From NCBI GenBank assembly GCA_026770585.1, contig MU646930.1, forward strand, positions 211,072 through 222,121: a DNA stretch of 11,050 nucleotides, given 5' to 3'. A program made the position numbers and the translations under genes. Source of the stretch: Baffinella frigidus (Eukaryota; Cryptophyceae; Cryptomonadales; Baffinellaceae). Positions 1 through 6,784 of the stretch are shown here, in pieces. Position 1 is the stretch's first letter. Every line of letters begins with the position of its first letter. Below the pieces are notes generated by a model. The model worked only from the letters and a program-made list of their open reading frames with translations, was not told where the DNA came from and made no database searches.

Positions 1-82
1 CGCCCGAGTCCCCCACCCCCCCCTCTGTTCGGCGTGCTCCGTCAAAGACAGCCTCCCCGGACGCGTACGCCTCACGCCGCAC
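1..82 (-). CDS. Exon 12 of the minus-strand gene (partial)
   Basis: It starts after CTGTGACAG in phase 0, matching exon 11, and encodes 27 residues beginning VRREAYASGEAVFDGARR before leaving the window. The tail becomes Gly-rich over a G-run. The acceptor and phase fit, but the 3' end is unseen, so a donor inside the visible part is possible. Confidence 0.6.
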   Translation of the reverse strand, partial: MRREAYASGEAVFDGARRTEGGVGDSG

Positions 83-350
83 CTGTCACAGATCGAATGC
101 CAAACGACGGATTAGCACCACCTTTCTTTTGCCCCATCGCCAATTGGGGAGGCCTAAGGGGTATCCCGGATGGGCGATTAATCGCCCTAACTTGCCCTAG
201 GCAGGTCCTAGGGCCCTACCGTATGGCGAATGAACCTTCTCGCCACCTACGGGATATGTGGAGTTTCACAGTCCATAAATATCTAACATGCTTCATCGTC
301 GATGAGGAAAGCGGGTACACACGCTTTCCCCGTAGGCAAACAATCAGACG
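83..350. repeat. Palindrome-rich part of intron 12
   Basis: A stretch dense in short palindromes: GGGCGATTAATCGCCC (172-187, perfect), CATCGTCGATG (294-304), GGAAAGCG/CGCTTTCC (306-313 and 322-329), and CCCCGTAG/CTACGGG (about 328-360). The plus-strand open frame at 34-405 crosses them and looks spurious. Confidence 0.6.
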
Positions 351-370
351 CTGCTACGGGTCGACGCCCC

Positions 371-469
371 AATTCCAGCGTCAACCTAATTCCAGCGTTC
401 CTTAGCACCCTCCTGCATTGCATACGGCAACACCCTACGGAATGGCGGAGTTAGGTTGATGCCGGAATC
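371..469. repeat. Foldback element, copy 1
   Basis: 35-nt arms (371-405 and 435-469) pair at about 27 or 28 positions around a 29-nt loop. It is the same family as 5246-5330: both contain GTTCC.TAGCACCCT, then a spacer and CCCTACGGAATG, ending TTGATGCCGGAAT. It directly abuts the larger foldback at 468-628. No coding potential. Confidence 0.72.
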
Positions 470-628
470 AGGTCATCCGCCCGTAGCAGGGGTACCTCGC
501 TCAAAAGAAACCGCCTCCCCCAAGAACCCTACAGCACGCGCCCATGCCCAGGGCTCTATGGTGGCCCTAGGAGAGGGGGGCAGTTTCTTACAAGCGAGGT
601 AACCCTGTGGCCTGCGGGTGGTACCTGA
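468..628. repeat. Large imperfect foldback with nested hairpin
   Basis: Arms of about 54 nt (468-521 and 575-628) pair imperfectly. The best part is TACCTCGCTCAAAAGAAAC (492-510) with its counterpart at about 584-602. The 53-nt loop contains AGGGC (550-554) / GCCCT (564-568). It lies in intron 12 next to the exon-11 donor, so folding of the transcript could hide or present that splice site. Confidence 0.65.
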
Positions 629-715
629 GCCATGAGCTTGCGGCGGGAGCGCCTCTCAAGCTCGTCGAGCACCCGCCACCGCGCCCACTTCTGCGCCTCA
701 GCCTGCCGTATGTAC
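625..715 (-). CDS. Exon 11 of the minus-strand gene
   Basis: This 91-nt exon follows CACCCGCAG. Its first base G completes Arg with exon 10, then 30 residues begin YIRQAEAQKWARWRVLDE and end RRSRRKLMAQ. It ends in phase 0 at GCTCAG|GTACCA. It is strongly basic and amphipathic, probably an alpha helix or coiled coil. The 5' edge is duplicated upstream at 871-914. The 3' edge overlaps the outer arm of the foldback at 468-628. Confidence 0.72.
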
Positions 716-729
716 CTGCGGGTGCCCGA

Positions 730-780
730 TTGTGAGGCTCGAGAGTAATAACTTGAGGCTCGAGCTCAGGGCTCGAGACT
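730..780. repeat. Three GGCTCGAG repeats
   Basis: GAGGCTCGAG or AGGGCTCGAG occurs three times at about 16-bp spacing (near 734, 750 and 766) in intron 11, just upstream in sense of exon 11. Confidence 0.7.
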
Positions 781-870
781 GGTAAAGAAGTGGAAGAACT
801 GAAGGCTTACGAGTACTACTACAGGAGAAGAAGAAGAGGAGGAAGAATAAGAAGAAGATATTGCAGGCGG

Positions 871-914
871 CACCGCGCCCACTTGCACGCCTCCGCCTGC
901 CGCATGCACCTGCG
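871..914 (-). pseudogene. Echo copy of the exon-11 5' edge (with acceptor)
   Basis: These 44 bp match 677-720 at 38 positions, 194 bp away. It keeps CGCAG|G and encodes CMRQAEACKWARC against YIRQAEAQKWARW. Downstream it turns into a purine-rich GAAGAA tract on the plus strand (about 822-860). Confidence 0.68.
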
Positions 915-1053
915 AACAAGCAAGCACGCGTTTTGGGACAGAGAGGTCCTGTAAACAGACCCTCTCAACCACACGCATCTCCCCGTCAACTAAAGCAAGC
1001 CGTGGCCATCGTTAGGGCTCTGGTCACAGCACTGCAGTAAACACCCCACTTAC

Positions 1054-1250
1054 CAAGACACACACGCCGGCAGTCTCACGAGAGTCTTCGATAGCGGCGG
1101 GTGCTTCATCCCAGACCGTGGCATCGGAACCGTGGTATGGAAGAACGAGAGACACACCTATGTTTGGTATCCGTGCCTTTCGCGCGCGCTGCAGCCTCCT
1201 CGGGGGAGGATTGGGTCCCAGGGGTGCTAGCTCTGCCGCACTCGGGTTCA
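1054..1250 (-). pseudogene. Echo of the exon-10 3' half and following intron
   Basis: The 3' half of exon 10 recurs at 1158-1207 with one in-frame 3-nt deletion (SPEEAAARAK against SPEEDAAARAK) and a conserved donor context ATAG|GTGTGT. Homology continues past the donor: 1090-1157 aligns with about 1385-1444. Within this, 1054-1157 is open in another phase (beginning SLVLPYHGSDATVWDEAP) and ends at a perfect GTAAGT donor, so an alternative exon here is possible. Confidence 0.5.
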
Positions 1251-1444
1251 CTGACTATTCTTAAGTTGACACGCCTAGTCCGCGGTACAATCCGTCAACT
1301 TTAGATCGAAAAAAGGACCCGGGGCCACCAAATTGGTGAGCCCAAATGGACTGAGACAGAGCGAGAGAGGGACCTGTGCTTTCCAACGCGGACGGTGCTG
1401 TATCACAGAACACGGCATCGAGGATTGGGAAACCAAACACACAC

Positions 1445-1550
1445 CTGTGTTTGGCCGCTTTGCGTTTCGCGCGCGCTGCAGCGTCCTCCTCGGGTGAGGG
1501 CAGCGTCTCTCGAGTGCGCCACGGTGGAGGGTCTTCCTCGCTGTAATCTC
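1445..1550 (-). CDS. Exon 10 of the minus-strand gene
   Basis: This 106-nt exon follows TCTGTCTGCAG, a good pyrimidine-tract acceptor, and ends AACACAG|GTGTGT. Two bases (GA) complete Gly with exon 9. Then 34 residues begin DYSEEDPPPWRTRETLP and end RAKRKAAKH, and the last AG forms Arg with exon 11. It passes from acidic to basic. The 3' half and donor are duplicated at 1158-1207. Both junction phases fit, which is strong evidence for a segment with no ATG. Confidence 0.72.
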
Positions 1551-1665
1551 CTGCAGACAGAAAGTGGTCGTGTCAACTTATGGCACGTCGCGGTTGTCCC
1601 CTGTAGCAGGCGGTGCGAAGTTGGTAAGGTGATCCCTTTCCTCTAGGCTCGAGCGCGTAATGCAC

Positions 1666-1690
1666 GATGATGATGATGATGATGATGATG
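1666..1690. repeat. (GAT)8 microsatellite
   Basis: Eight GAT units plus a G, in intron 10. The plus-strand frame would read poly-Asp, but no gene is supported there. Confidence 0.95.
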
Positions 1691-1876
1691 GTTGGCAGAC
1701 TGAGGGTTGGGGGTGGGCAGGAGGGTCACAAGGTGCTCGTGGAAGGCGCGCCGCACTGCCGGGGGGTCCAGCCTCGGGCCTGATTAGGCCGGACGGGGGC
1801 TGTGTGGCAATGTTGAGGTTTCGGGGGGGGGGTGCAGGGTGCAGGGAGGAGAGCTGTGAGAAGGTGCAGCTTTACG

Positions 1877-2066
1877 TTTCAGGGTTTAGGTGTTGTTTAG
1901 GGTTTAGGGTGTAGGGTTTAGGGTTTGGGTGTGGGTTTAGGTTGAAGATCAGTGTGAATTGATGGGCGGTGTTGGGTCCTCCTCCGACCTTGTTGGGTTC
2001 AAGGTTCAGGGATTCGGGATTAGGGATTACGGATTCGGGTTTAGGGTCTACGGATTAGGGTTTGGT
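1877..2066. repeat. Two degenerate telomere-like tracts
   Basis: Heptamer-like TTTAGGG/TGTAGGG repeats lie at 1877-1940 and more degenerate ones (ATTCGGG, ATTAGGG, ATTACGG) at 2000-2066, separated by about 60 bp of other sequence. Orientation is as in most introns of this gene. Confidence 0.85.
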
Positions 2067-2160
2067 GTTGCCTGAGGTGAGCGCATCGTCGACTTGCGTT
2101 CCATTCGGGTAGTTCGGACGGTACAGCAGGTGTCCGAAACTGACAGGGGGATAGACCTTG

Positions 2161-2385
2161 CTTAACACCAACACGGCCAGCAAGAGAGGGGCCTTGATCC
2201 ACGTAGGGTTCTTGGGTGGCATTTAAAAGTCAATCTTCATAGGAAAACGGTACTCAGAAGTCAATTTCCAGAAGAAAACGGCTCCATGAACGGACTAAGG
2301 ACTCCAGAAACGGACGAGGAATGCCCCACGAAGGGTATTGCGTTGTTAACATCAACACGGCCAGAGAGAGAGGCCTGCATTAAAC
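2161..2385. repeat. Direct repeats around ACACGGCCAG and AAAACGG
   Basis: TTAACACCAACACGGCCAG at 2162-2180 recurs as TTAACATCAACACGGCCAG near 2345-2363, followed in both by an AGAGAGGCCT-like sequence. Between them, GTCAATCTTCATAGGAAAACGG (about 2229-2250) is repeated as GTCAATTTCCAGAAGAAAACGG (about 2260-2281). These appear to be old local duplications. Confidence 0.6.
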
Positions 2386-2413
2386 CCAATACGGCCGAAG
2401 ATGGGTGCATGTT

Positions 2414-2909
2414 GGCCGGGGGTGACCTATCGATCGCCCAAGGCCGTTCGTACGCCTCCTCGACTCCCACAACGAGATCATGCGGGCACAGGACAAAAAA
2501 TCTGACGTACGCGGTACCGCATGCCATACACTACCCAGATGGAAAGAGGAACAGTTGGGTTGAAACAGTGGCCTGTGACCACAGGGCACTGTCTCACCGA
2601 AACTGCTCGTCTGACACCGGGCACTCTTTCAACGCATGTGCGTGCCGGATGCGAGGAGCAGTTTCGTTGAAACACGCATGTTTCTGACGTACGAGGTACT
2701 GCACACCATGCACTACCTAGATAGACAGAGGAACAGTTTCGTTGAAACAGTGCTCTGTGACCACGGACTGTCAGTCTGGATATGCGGGCCGGGGGTCACC
2801 TATCGATCGCCCAAGGCCGCGAGATTTGCTCTTTTTTGTGTGTGGGGGGTCACCTATCTTTGAGTGGGGGGGGTCACCTATCGATCGCCCAAGGCCGTTC
2901 GTACGCCTC
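2414..2909. repeat. Dispersed direct repeat containing CTATCGATCGCCCAAGGCC
   Basis: Three copies occur: 2414-2458, 2787-2819 and 2869-2909. A truncated start (GGGGGGTCACCTATC) lies at 2844-2860. The first and third continue through CCGTTCGTACGCCTC. The core CTATCGATCG is palindromic at ATCGAT. The function is unknown, and it may mark the ends of a larger duplicated unit. Confidence 0.8.
2501..2773. repeat. Direct repeat of about 92 bp, period about 183
   Basis: 2501-2594 (from TCTGACGTACGCGGTACCGC) matches 2683-2773 (from TCTGACGTACGAGGTACTGC) with scattered substitutions, through a shared GGAACAGTT...GTTGAAACAGTG segment. Between them an inverted pair, CGAAACTGCTC (2598-2608) and GAGCAGTTTCG (2656-2666), forms an 11-bp stem. 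Confidence 0.78.
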
Positions 2910-3083
2910 TTCTAATCCTGCACCTGCACACCCACCCGCCCTCTCAAGTCAATATTTTTACCCTGAACCCTCAACCCTAAACGTGTGTCGGTTGGGTCAG
3001 GCGGTGTGTACTGGGGTTTGCGGGAATCGTTGATTCTCCGCACGAACCCGCGAGGCCCAAACGACGGGGATGTATCATTTCGG

Positions 3084-3598
3084 AGGGCTCGTGGAAGCCT
3101 GCAATACCCTCACTCGAACCCTGCGTCCATCAACAGCATATGGAACCCCAATCCCTCAGCCCTTCGCCATTTTCGCGGCAGCCTCCAAAAGGCCATCCCT
3201 TGAAACAACAGCCACCGCGGCAACCCAGAATCCCGCACGTCGCATACCAGCGGCGCCATTCGCCCCCGGCGGCATCTCCCTCGTATCGTCCGCCACCCAA
3301 GAGGTCTGGTGGAAGCCTTGAATAACCTTACTCCAACCCATAGTAAGGTTATTCAAGTCTTTAATAACCTACTCCAAGCCTTGAATAACCTTACTCAAAC
3401 CCGGCGTCCATCACCAGCATCCCGCATCCCAATCCCTCAGCCCCCCTCCCCACCCCCTCCCCACCCCTCCAAACCAACAACCACCGCACCAACCAACAAC
3501 CTCTCGCGCCCGGTTTCAGGTTTCGAGTTTAGGATGTACGCATACCAGCTGCACCCTTCGCCCCCAGCGGCATCTCCCGCGTATCGTCCGCCACCCAA
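3084..3598. repeat. Diverged direct duplication of about 220 bp covering the exon-9 3' end
   Basis: 3242-3300 matches 3540-3598 at 54 of 59 positions (offset 298), and 3122-3161 matches about 3403-3442 more loosely (both end AATCCCTCAGCCC). The copied exon part encodes WVADDTREMPPGANGAAG against WVADDTREMPLGAKGAAG, and the donor GTATGCG is conserved. The duplicated block therefore spans exon end, donor and intron. Confidence 0.72.
3317..3357. repeat. Perfect 16-bp inverted repeat (hairpin)
   Basis: CTTGAATAACCTTACT (3317-3332) is followed after a 9-nt spacer by its exact reverse complement (3342-3357). Two more direct, partly degraded copies of the arm follow at about 3359-3392. It lies in intron 10 between the exon-9 echo and the repeat region leading to exon 9. 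Confidence 0.85.
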
Positions 3599-3726
3599 TC
3601 ACTATCCGAAACGAGCCCCATGTCTCCCTCCAGCGCCACGCCGTCTTCTTTCTCCATTAGCTCCGCGACGTCTCTGCCCTGTGTCTCGCCCCCTGTCCCC
3701 CACGCGGCTTCGCCTGGCCCAGGAAC
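3546..3726 (-). CDS. Exon 9 of the minus-strand gene
   Basis: The longest exon, 181 nt, follows TTTCACAG and ends GCAGCTG|GTATGC, a good donor. It encodes 60 residues beginning VPGPGEAAWGTGGETQGR, passing through VAELMEKEDGVALEGDM, and ending TREMPLGAKGAA, plus one base. It is distinctly acidic. Without splicing the frame stops 15 bases later. The phase-1 end matches exon 10. The 3' third, with the donor, is duplicated at 3242-3300. Confidence 0.68.
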
Positions 3727-3833
3727 CTGTGAAATAGGTATATTTAGGGTTTGGGAGTATGCTTAGGAGGAGAAAATGTGAACCCCCGAGTGTTTTATCG
3801 CCCGGCGCTCCCGAGCCCCTTTTCTTCCGTGGA

Positions 3834-3857
3834 GCTTCGCCTGGCCCCGGAGCCTGT
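3834..3857 (-). pseudogene. Echo copy of the exon-9 5' edge (with acceptor)
   Basis: These 24 bp match 3707-3730 at 22 positions, 127 bp away, including CAG and the first codons (APGPGEA against VPGPGEA). It then diverges into a basic frame (PRKKRGS). This could serve as an alternative 3' splice site or be debris. Confidence 0.5.
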
Positions 3858-4269
3858 TTCGCGTGAGCGTTTCAAGGCTCTGCGATTTAGGTACAGTGCG
3901 AGAGGGTTGGTCCAGTGCAAATGCCAGTGGTGGGCGAACACGATGTTTCGCACCAGTGTTTAACGGCGTTGGTCGCGGGTGGGGGATTAAGGTGGAATGC
4001 GAGTGGTTTGGTGCAAGGGGGGGGGGGCACGGATGGACGAAGACAATTCGGAGTAGTGCGTTGGGGAGTGCGTGCCGTTGCCCATTGACAACAGCAACGC
4101 CAACACGTTAACAGCGACATCAACAACTTGAAGGAGGGAGGGGGGGGGTGCAGTCGACAGCGCGCCGATGCACAACAACCGCGACAGCAACTGGAGTGAT
4201 GGAGAATGAAGGGGGGAGTTGGGGTGGGAGCCGCACCGCACCGACAAGCTCGTCCGGCACGCGGTACCC

Positions 4270-4445
4270 TGGTTTAGGGTTTAGGGTTTCAGGATTAGGG
4301 TTTAGGATTTAGGGTTTGGGTTTAGGGTTTAGGGTTGAGGGTTTGGGGTTTAGGGTTTAGGGTTTGGGGGTTAGGGTATAGGAATTAGGGTTTAGGGTTT
4401 AGGGTTTAGGGTTTAGTGGGTATGGTTTAGGGGGCATGGTTGAAG
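4270..4445. repeat. Interstitial telomere-like TTTAGGG tract
   Basis: The plus-strand tract is of TTTAGGG with variants (TTTGGGG, ATTAGGG, TTGAGGG). Its most regular part is at 4390-4415. It lies in intron 9, in the orientation usual for this gene (CCCTAAA in the sense strand). Confidence 0.9.
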
Positions 4446-4607
4446 AATTGTGTTAAGGGTGTATGGCTTAATGTTTCCTTAGGGTGCAGAGTTTGGGGGT
4501 TGCAATACATCTTCTCCCGGACGACACACACCATTTTGCTACAAACACAGGAGCGGAGGCTGATACCACAGCACTGGCCAAGATACAGACACCACACGTG
4601 AGGGTTT

Positions 4608-4685
4608 TCAATCAGTTGGGGTTTGGCGGGACATGCCTGCTTTGCGAAGGGCGATGGCGGCGGGGCGTGCGGCATGGAAGATGTC
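4608..4685 (-). CDS. Possible alternative terminal exon
   Basis: After GATACAG there is a 78-nt open segment in phase 0, beginning DIFHAARPAAIALRKAGMSR and ending in TGA at 4608. It could end the gene after exon 8 (about 257 residues) instead of exon 9. Exon 9 is preferred because it continues in phase through three further exons. Alternative 3' ends or chance are both possible. Confidence 0.25.
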   Translation of the reverse strand, partial: DIFHAARPAAIALRKAGMSRQTPTD

Positions 4686-5001
4686 CTGTATCAGGGTATC
4701 ATGCTTATGCTTCAGGGCGTATGGCTCATGGCTTAGGGCTTGGGGCTTGGGGCCAGAGAGCAGCATTGAACAGGTCCTGCGGTGCCAGCGAGAGCACCAA
4801 AGCCTCAGAGAACGCACAGACGCCTCTTGACTGATCCGCACAGGTACCGATGCACCGGCGTGTGTCAGTTGCAAACTGAGGCGGATTCGTGATTTCGTGC
4901 GAGAGACGAATGCCGGGGGCTGCCGAGGTCTTGCAAGACCACACGGATTTCGCCTGTCCGTACAGGCAACATCCGTGTGGGCGGGGGGCGGGGGGTCGGA
5001 C

Positions 5002-5109
5002 CTCGGTGGGGCGCCACGGCTCCTTGGTGTAGTTGAACTTGGCGCAGAGGCGATTGTCGAAGACTCGCATCCGCTCGTCCACTTTTGCCCTCGCGTCCCA
5101 CTCCGGTAC
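5002..5109 (-). CDS. Exon 8 of the minus-strand gene
   Basis: This 108-nt, phase 0-0 exon follows CCGAGAAG and ends ACCGAG|GTCCGA. It encodes 36 residues beginning VPEWDARAKVDERMRVFD and ending TKEPWRPTE. The composition is strongly coding-like (charged, aromatic, no low complexity). The acceptor is AAG instead of CAG, so the 5' edge is less certain; an upstream extension (SEK...) stays open. The sequence downstream of the donor becomes Pro-rich in translation and G-rich on the plus strand. Not recognised. Confidence 0.65.
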
Positions 5110-5202
5110 CTTCTCGGATTCAGAATCAATTTATCAAAAAATAACATTGAGGAGAAAAAGGGCGGGAGTCCACCGAGGGGACTACACAATTAAGGGTTAG
5201 GA

Positions 5203-5240
5203 TGCACCTGCCCCTTGAGGACGTCGGGTTCGATCTCGCA
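5203..5240 (-). pseudogene. Echo copy of the exon-7 3' edge (with donor)
   Basis: These 38 bp match 5377-5414 at 35 positions, 174 bp away. The 11 shared codons encode CEIEPDVLKGQ in both, with two synonymous changes, and a donor-like GTGCAT follows. The space between copy and exon holds the foldback element and a heptamer scrap (5335-5376). Confidence 0.75.
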
Positions 5241-5245
5241 TTTTT

Positions 5246-5330
5246 GCATCAATCCAATTCCGGCGTTCCGTAGCACCCTACTGTATTGCCTACGGTAGCA
5301 CCCTACGGAATGTCGGGATTGGGTTGATGC
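5246..5330. repeat. Foldback element, copy 2
   Basis: 28-nt imperfect arms (5246-5273 and 5303-5330) pair at about 23 positions around a 29-nt loop. The loop region repeats TAGCACCCTAC (5271-5281 and 5296-5306). It matches the element at 371-469 in arms and loop (ATTCCGGC, GTTCC.TAGCACCCT, CCCTACGGAATG). It sits in intron 8 between exon 7 and the echo of its 3' edge. It is probably a small non-autonomous foldback repeat, but a structured RNA is not excluded. Confidence 0.7.
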
Positions 5331-5381
5331 CGGAATTAGGATTTAGGATTTAGGGTTCAAGTTGTAGGGGTTGGGGTGGAC

Positions 5382-5468
5382 CTGGCCCTTGAGGACGTCG
5401 GGCTCGATCTCGCAGTGGCCGCGCACGTTGCGCGTGTCGTGTCCCGAGAACGACGCAAACTCTGCCAC
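5382..5468 (-). CDS. Exon 7 of the minus-strand gene
   Basis: This 87-nt, phase 0-0 exon follows CGACAG and ends GGCCAG|GTCCACCC. It encodes 29 residues beginning VAEFASFSGHDTRNVRGH and ending EPDVLKGQ. Both edges are duplicated nearby: the 5' edge upstream at 5581-5628 and the 3' edge downstream at 5203-5240. Only this copy joins both halves in one frame. The family is not recognised; the His/Asp/Cys content does not form a motif I know. Confidence 0.72.
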
Positions 5469-5580
5469 CTGTCGTAACAGCATCATTTCATCACCATCAT
5501 CTGGCACCATTATTTAGCATCATTCATTTCAGCATCATCATCCATTTGATCGCCATCGCGGTGATCTAGAGGAACCTCAT

Positions 5581-5628
5581 CACGTTGCGCGTGTCGTGCC
5601 CCGAGAACGACGCAAACCCCGCCACCTG
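5581..5628 (-). pseudogene. Echo copy of the exon-7 5' edge (with acceptor)
   Basis: These 48 bp match 5424-5471 at 45 positions, 157 bp away, and include the CAG acceptor and the first 15 codons of exon 7 (VAGFASFSGHDTRNV against VAEFASFSGHDTRNV). Two of the three differences are synonymous. After Val-15 it diverges to a stop codon. CAT/ATC-rich sequence (5478-5580 and 5629-5695) lies on both sides. Confidence 0.72.
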
Positions 5629-5712
5629 AATTACGATCATCACTATTCGGGACACCACCCGCTGGGATCGTCATTTCGCCACCATCATTTGTTACTGAGA
5701 GAGAGGTAGGAC

Positions 5713-6120
5713 CTGTCGGAGCATCTTGAGCTGCTGAGTGCGTAGAAACAACCCTATGTCCCTACTGATTGCTTATTGCAGGGTCTTATGGGTGATGCAA
5801 CCACGTGTGGGATATTCACGAAATCCCGCCGTGGTACCAGGAAAGGAACGCTGATGAGATGTAACGCTGTGTGTTGCCAGACCTTTTGGAGGATCTTGAG
5901 CTGCTGGGTGCGGTGGTGCTCACCCCCCACCCCTAAGATAGGTCCCTACGGATTGCTTACTGTAAGGTCTTAACGGTGATCCACTAGTGGGATATTCACG
6001 AAATCCCTTTGTAGTCCGCTGAGTGGTTCCAGACCTGTCGGATGATCTTGAGCTGAAGGGTGCGGTGGTGCGACATCTGCTCCTCGATCATGTGCGGGAC
6101 CCTCCACGGGACTGGCCGGG
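5713..6120 (-). pseudogene. Three degraded exon-6 copies in intron 7
   Basis: Copies of the exon-6 3' half with its donor lie at 6035-6120 (nearly full, encoding PWRVPHMIEEQMSHHRT), 5883-5921 (HHRTQQLKIL) and 5713-5742 (RTQQLKMLRQ). All keep a GT after the copied edge (GTCTGG, GTCTGG, GTCCTA). The first has an altered 5' edge without GT after CAG. Any of them could act as decoy or alternative donors. Confidence 0.7.
5758..6016. repeat. Tandem repeat of about 184-bp period in intron 7
   Basis: About 75 bp at 5758-5834 (starting GTCCCTACTGATTGCTTA) is repeated with changes at 5942-6016 (GTCCCTACGGATTGCTTA). Both contain the near-palindromic GGGATATTCACGAAATCCC. With the adjoining exon-6 fragments this makes two units of exon fragment plus intron sequence. 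Confidence 0.75.
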
Positions 6121-6148
6121 CTGGAGACGTTTCTAATTACAATTACCT

Positions 6149-6277
6149 CGCCAGATTGCTCGTGGGGGTTCAGCTCTTTTACAAGCGCACTTTTGGGCGC
6201 CAAACCATCCCAAAAGAAAACGATTTCCCCTTATTCCTTCCGGGGAATTGAAGTTTGGCCCTTCCAAGAATCTGGCG
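6149..6277. mobile_element. Possible 129-bp inverted-repeat element in intron 7
   Basis: Ends CGCCAGATT (6149-6157) and AATCTGGCG (6269-6277) are a perfect 9-bp inverted pair. Inside is an 8-bp hairpin, CTTTTGGG (6190-6197) against CCCAAAAG (6209-6216). It lies between exon 6 and its nearest echo copy. There is no coding capacity and no clear target duplication. It could equally be chance inverted repeats. Confidence 0.3.
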
Positions 6278-6286
6278 TGGGAGGAC

Positions 6287-6376
6287 CTGTCGGAGGATCT
6301 TGATCTGCTGGGTGCGGTGGTGTGACATCTGCTCCTCGATCATGCGCGGGACCCTCCACGGGTCCGGCCGGTCCAC
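6287..6376 (-). CDS. Exon 6 of the minus-strand gene
   Basis: This 90-nt, phase 0-0 exon follows AACCAG and ends CGACAG|GTCCTC. It encodes 30 residues beginning VDRPDPWRVPRMIEEQMS and ending IKILRQ, a probably helical, charged segment. Three partial copies of its 3' half lie in the following intron. This copy has both splice sites and the longest intact frame. A short 10-mer copy of its 5' edge (GGTCCACCTG) occurs just upstream at 6420-6429. Confidence 0.7.
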
Positions 6377-6600
6377 CTGGTTTACGGTTCACGTTTACGT
6401 TTGGGGTTCAACCGAAACAGGTCCACCTGCTCGCCCGATCGCCTCGAATCCACAAGCTCTCGTAACACCGCAATCCAACACCCTGCGTGCCTCTCCCCTC
6501 AAAAGTGGATGTGACTCCCTGAGAAGTTGTTGCACCTCCAACAGACCACACCCTTTGGACAGGTGCGAACACAGCACTTGATAAACCCTGACCCATAACA

Positions 6601-6747
6601 CATGAAACATAACCCATAACCCATAACCCATGACCCATGACCCATACAACACATAACCCGTAACCCGTAACCCATAACCCATGACCCATACAACACATAA
6701 CCCGTAACCTGTAACCCATAACCCATGACCCATATAAAACATAACCC
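6601..6747. repeat. Higher-order 44-bp tandem repeat of CCCATAA/CCCGTAA heptamers
   Basis: Two nearly identical 44-bp units (6643-6686 and 6687-6730) are preceded by a diverged unit (6601-6642) and followed by a partial one (6731-6747). Each unit is built of CCCATAA, CCCGTAA and CCCATGA heptamers. This is the main place in the gene where the C/A-rich strand is the plus strand, opposite to the other introns. The long minus-strand open frames here only translate the repeat. Confidence 0.85.
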
Positions 6748-6784
6748 AGAAGACATACACAAACAATCATGGTGCGGGGTCGAC

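Larger units (their letters stand above)
1551..3545 (-). other. Intron 10 (1995 nt): repeat-rich, no convincing coding sequence
   Basis: In sense order it holds the exon-9 3' echo and hairpin (3242-3357), a short C-strand heptamer scrap (2957-2985), direct-repeat families (2160-2910), two G-strand heptamer tracts (1877-2066) and an ATG/GAT microsatellite (1666-1690). Open frames on the plus strand (for example 2286-2687) translate the repeats and show no recognisable domain. Confidence 0.45.
3727..5001 (-). other. Intron 9 (1275 nt): heptamers and an exon-9 echo
   Basis: The proposed intron between exons 8 and 9 holds the possible terminal exon at 4608-4685, a TTTAGGG tract (4270-4445), G-rich low-complexity sequence (4018-4027, 4137-4148, 4980-4996), and a copy of the exon-9 5' edge (3834-3857). 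Nothing else convincing was seen. It is the weakest link in joining the two halves of the gene. Confidence 0.4.

Noticed and set aside
34-405. 123-codon plus-strand frame
   Set aside because: It crosses several palindromes and the exon-12 acceptor on the other strand, and shows no domain, signal peptide or coding-like composition.
1266-1291. TTGACA ... TACAAT resembling a bacterial promoter
   Set aside because: The spacing is only 14 bp and the context is a eukaryotic intron. The sites fall in a small inverted repeat (TAAGTTGAC/GTCAACTTTA).
1660-1914. Plus-strand frame starting with poly-Asp
   Set aside because: It is a GAT microsatellite followed by G-rich sequence and heptamers. The minus strand carries the coherent gene.
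2286-2687. 133-codon plus-strand open frame
   Set aside because: It crosses direct repeats on the strand opposite to the reconstructed gene, has no domain or signal, and overlaps frames on the other strand of similar length.
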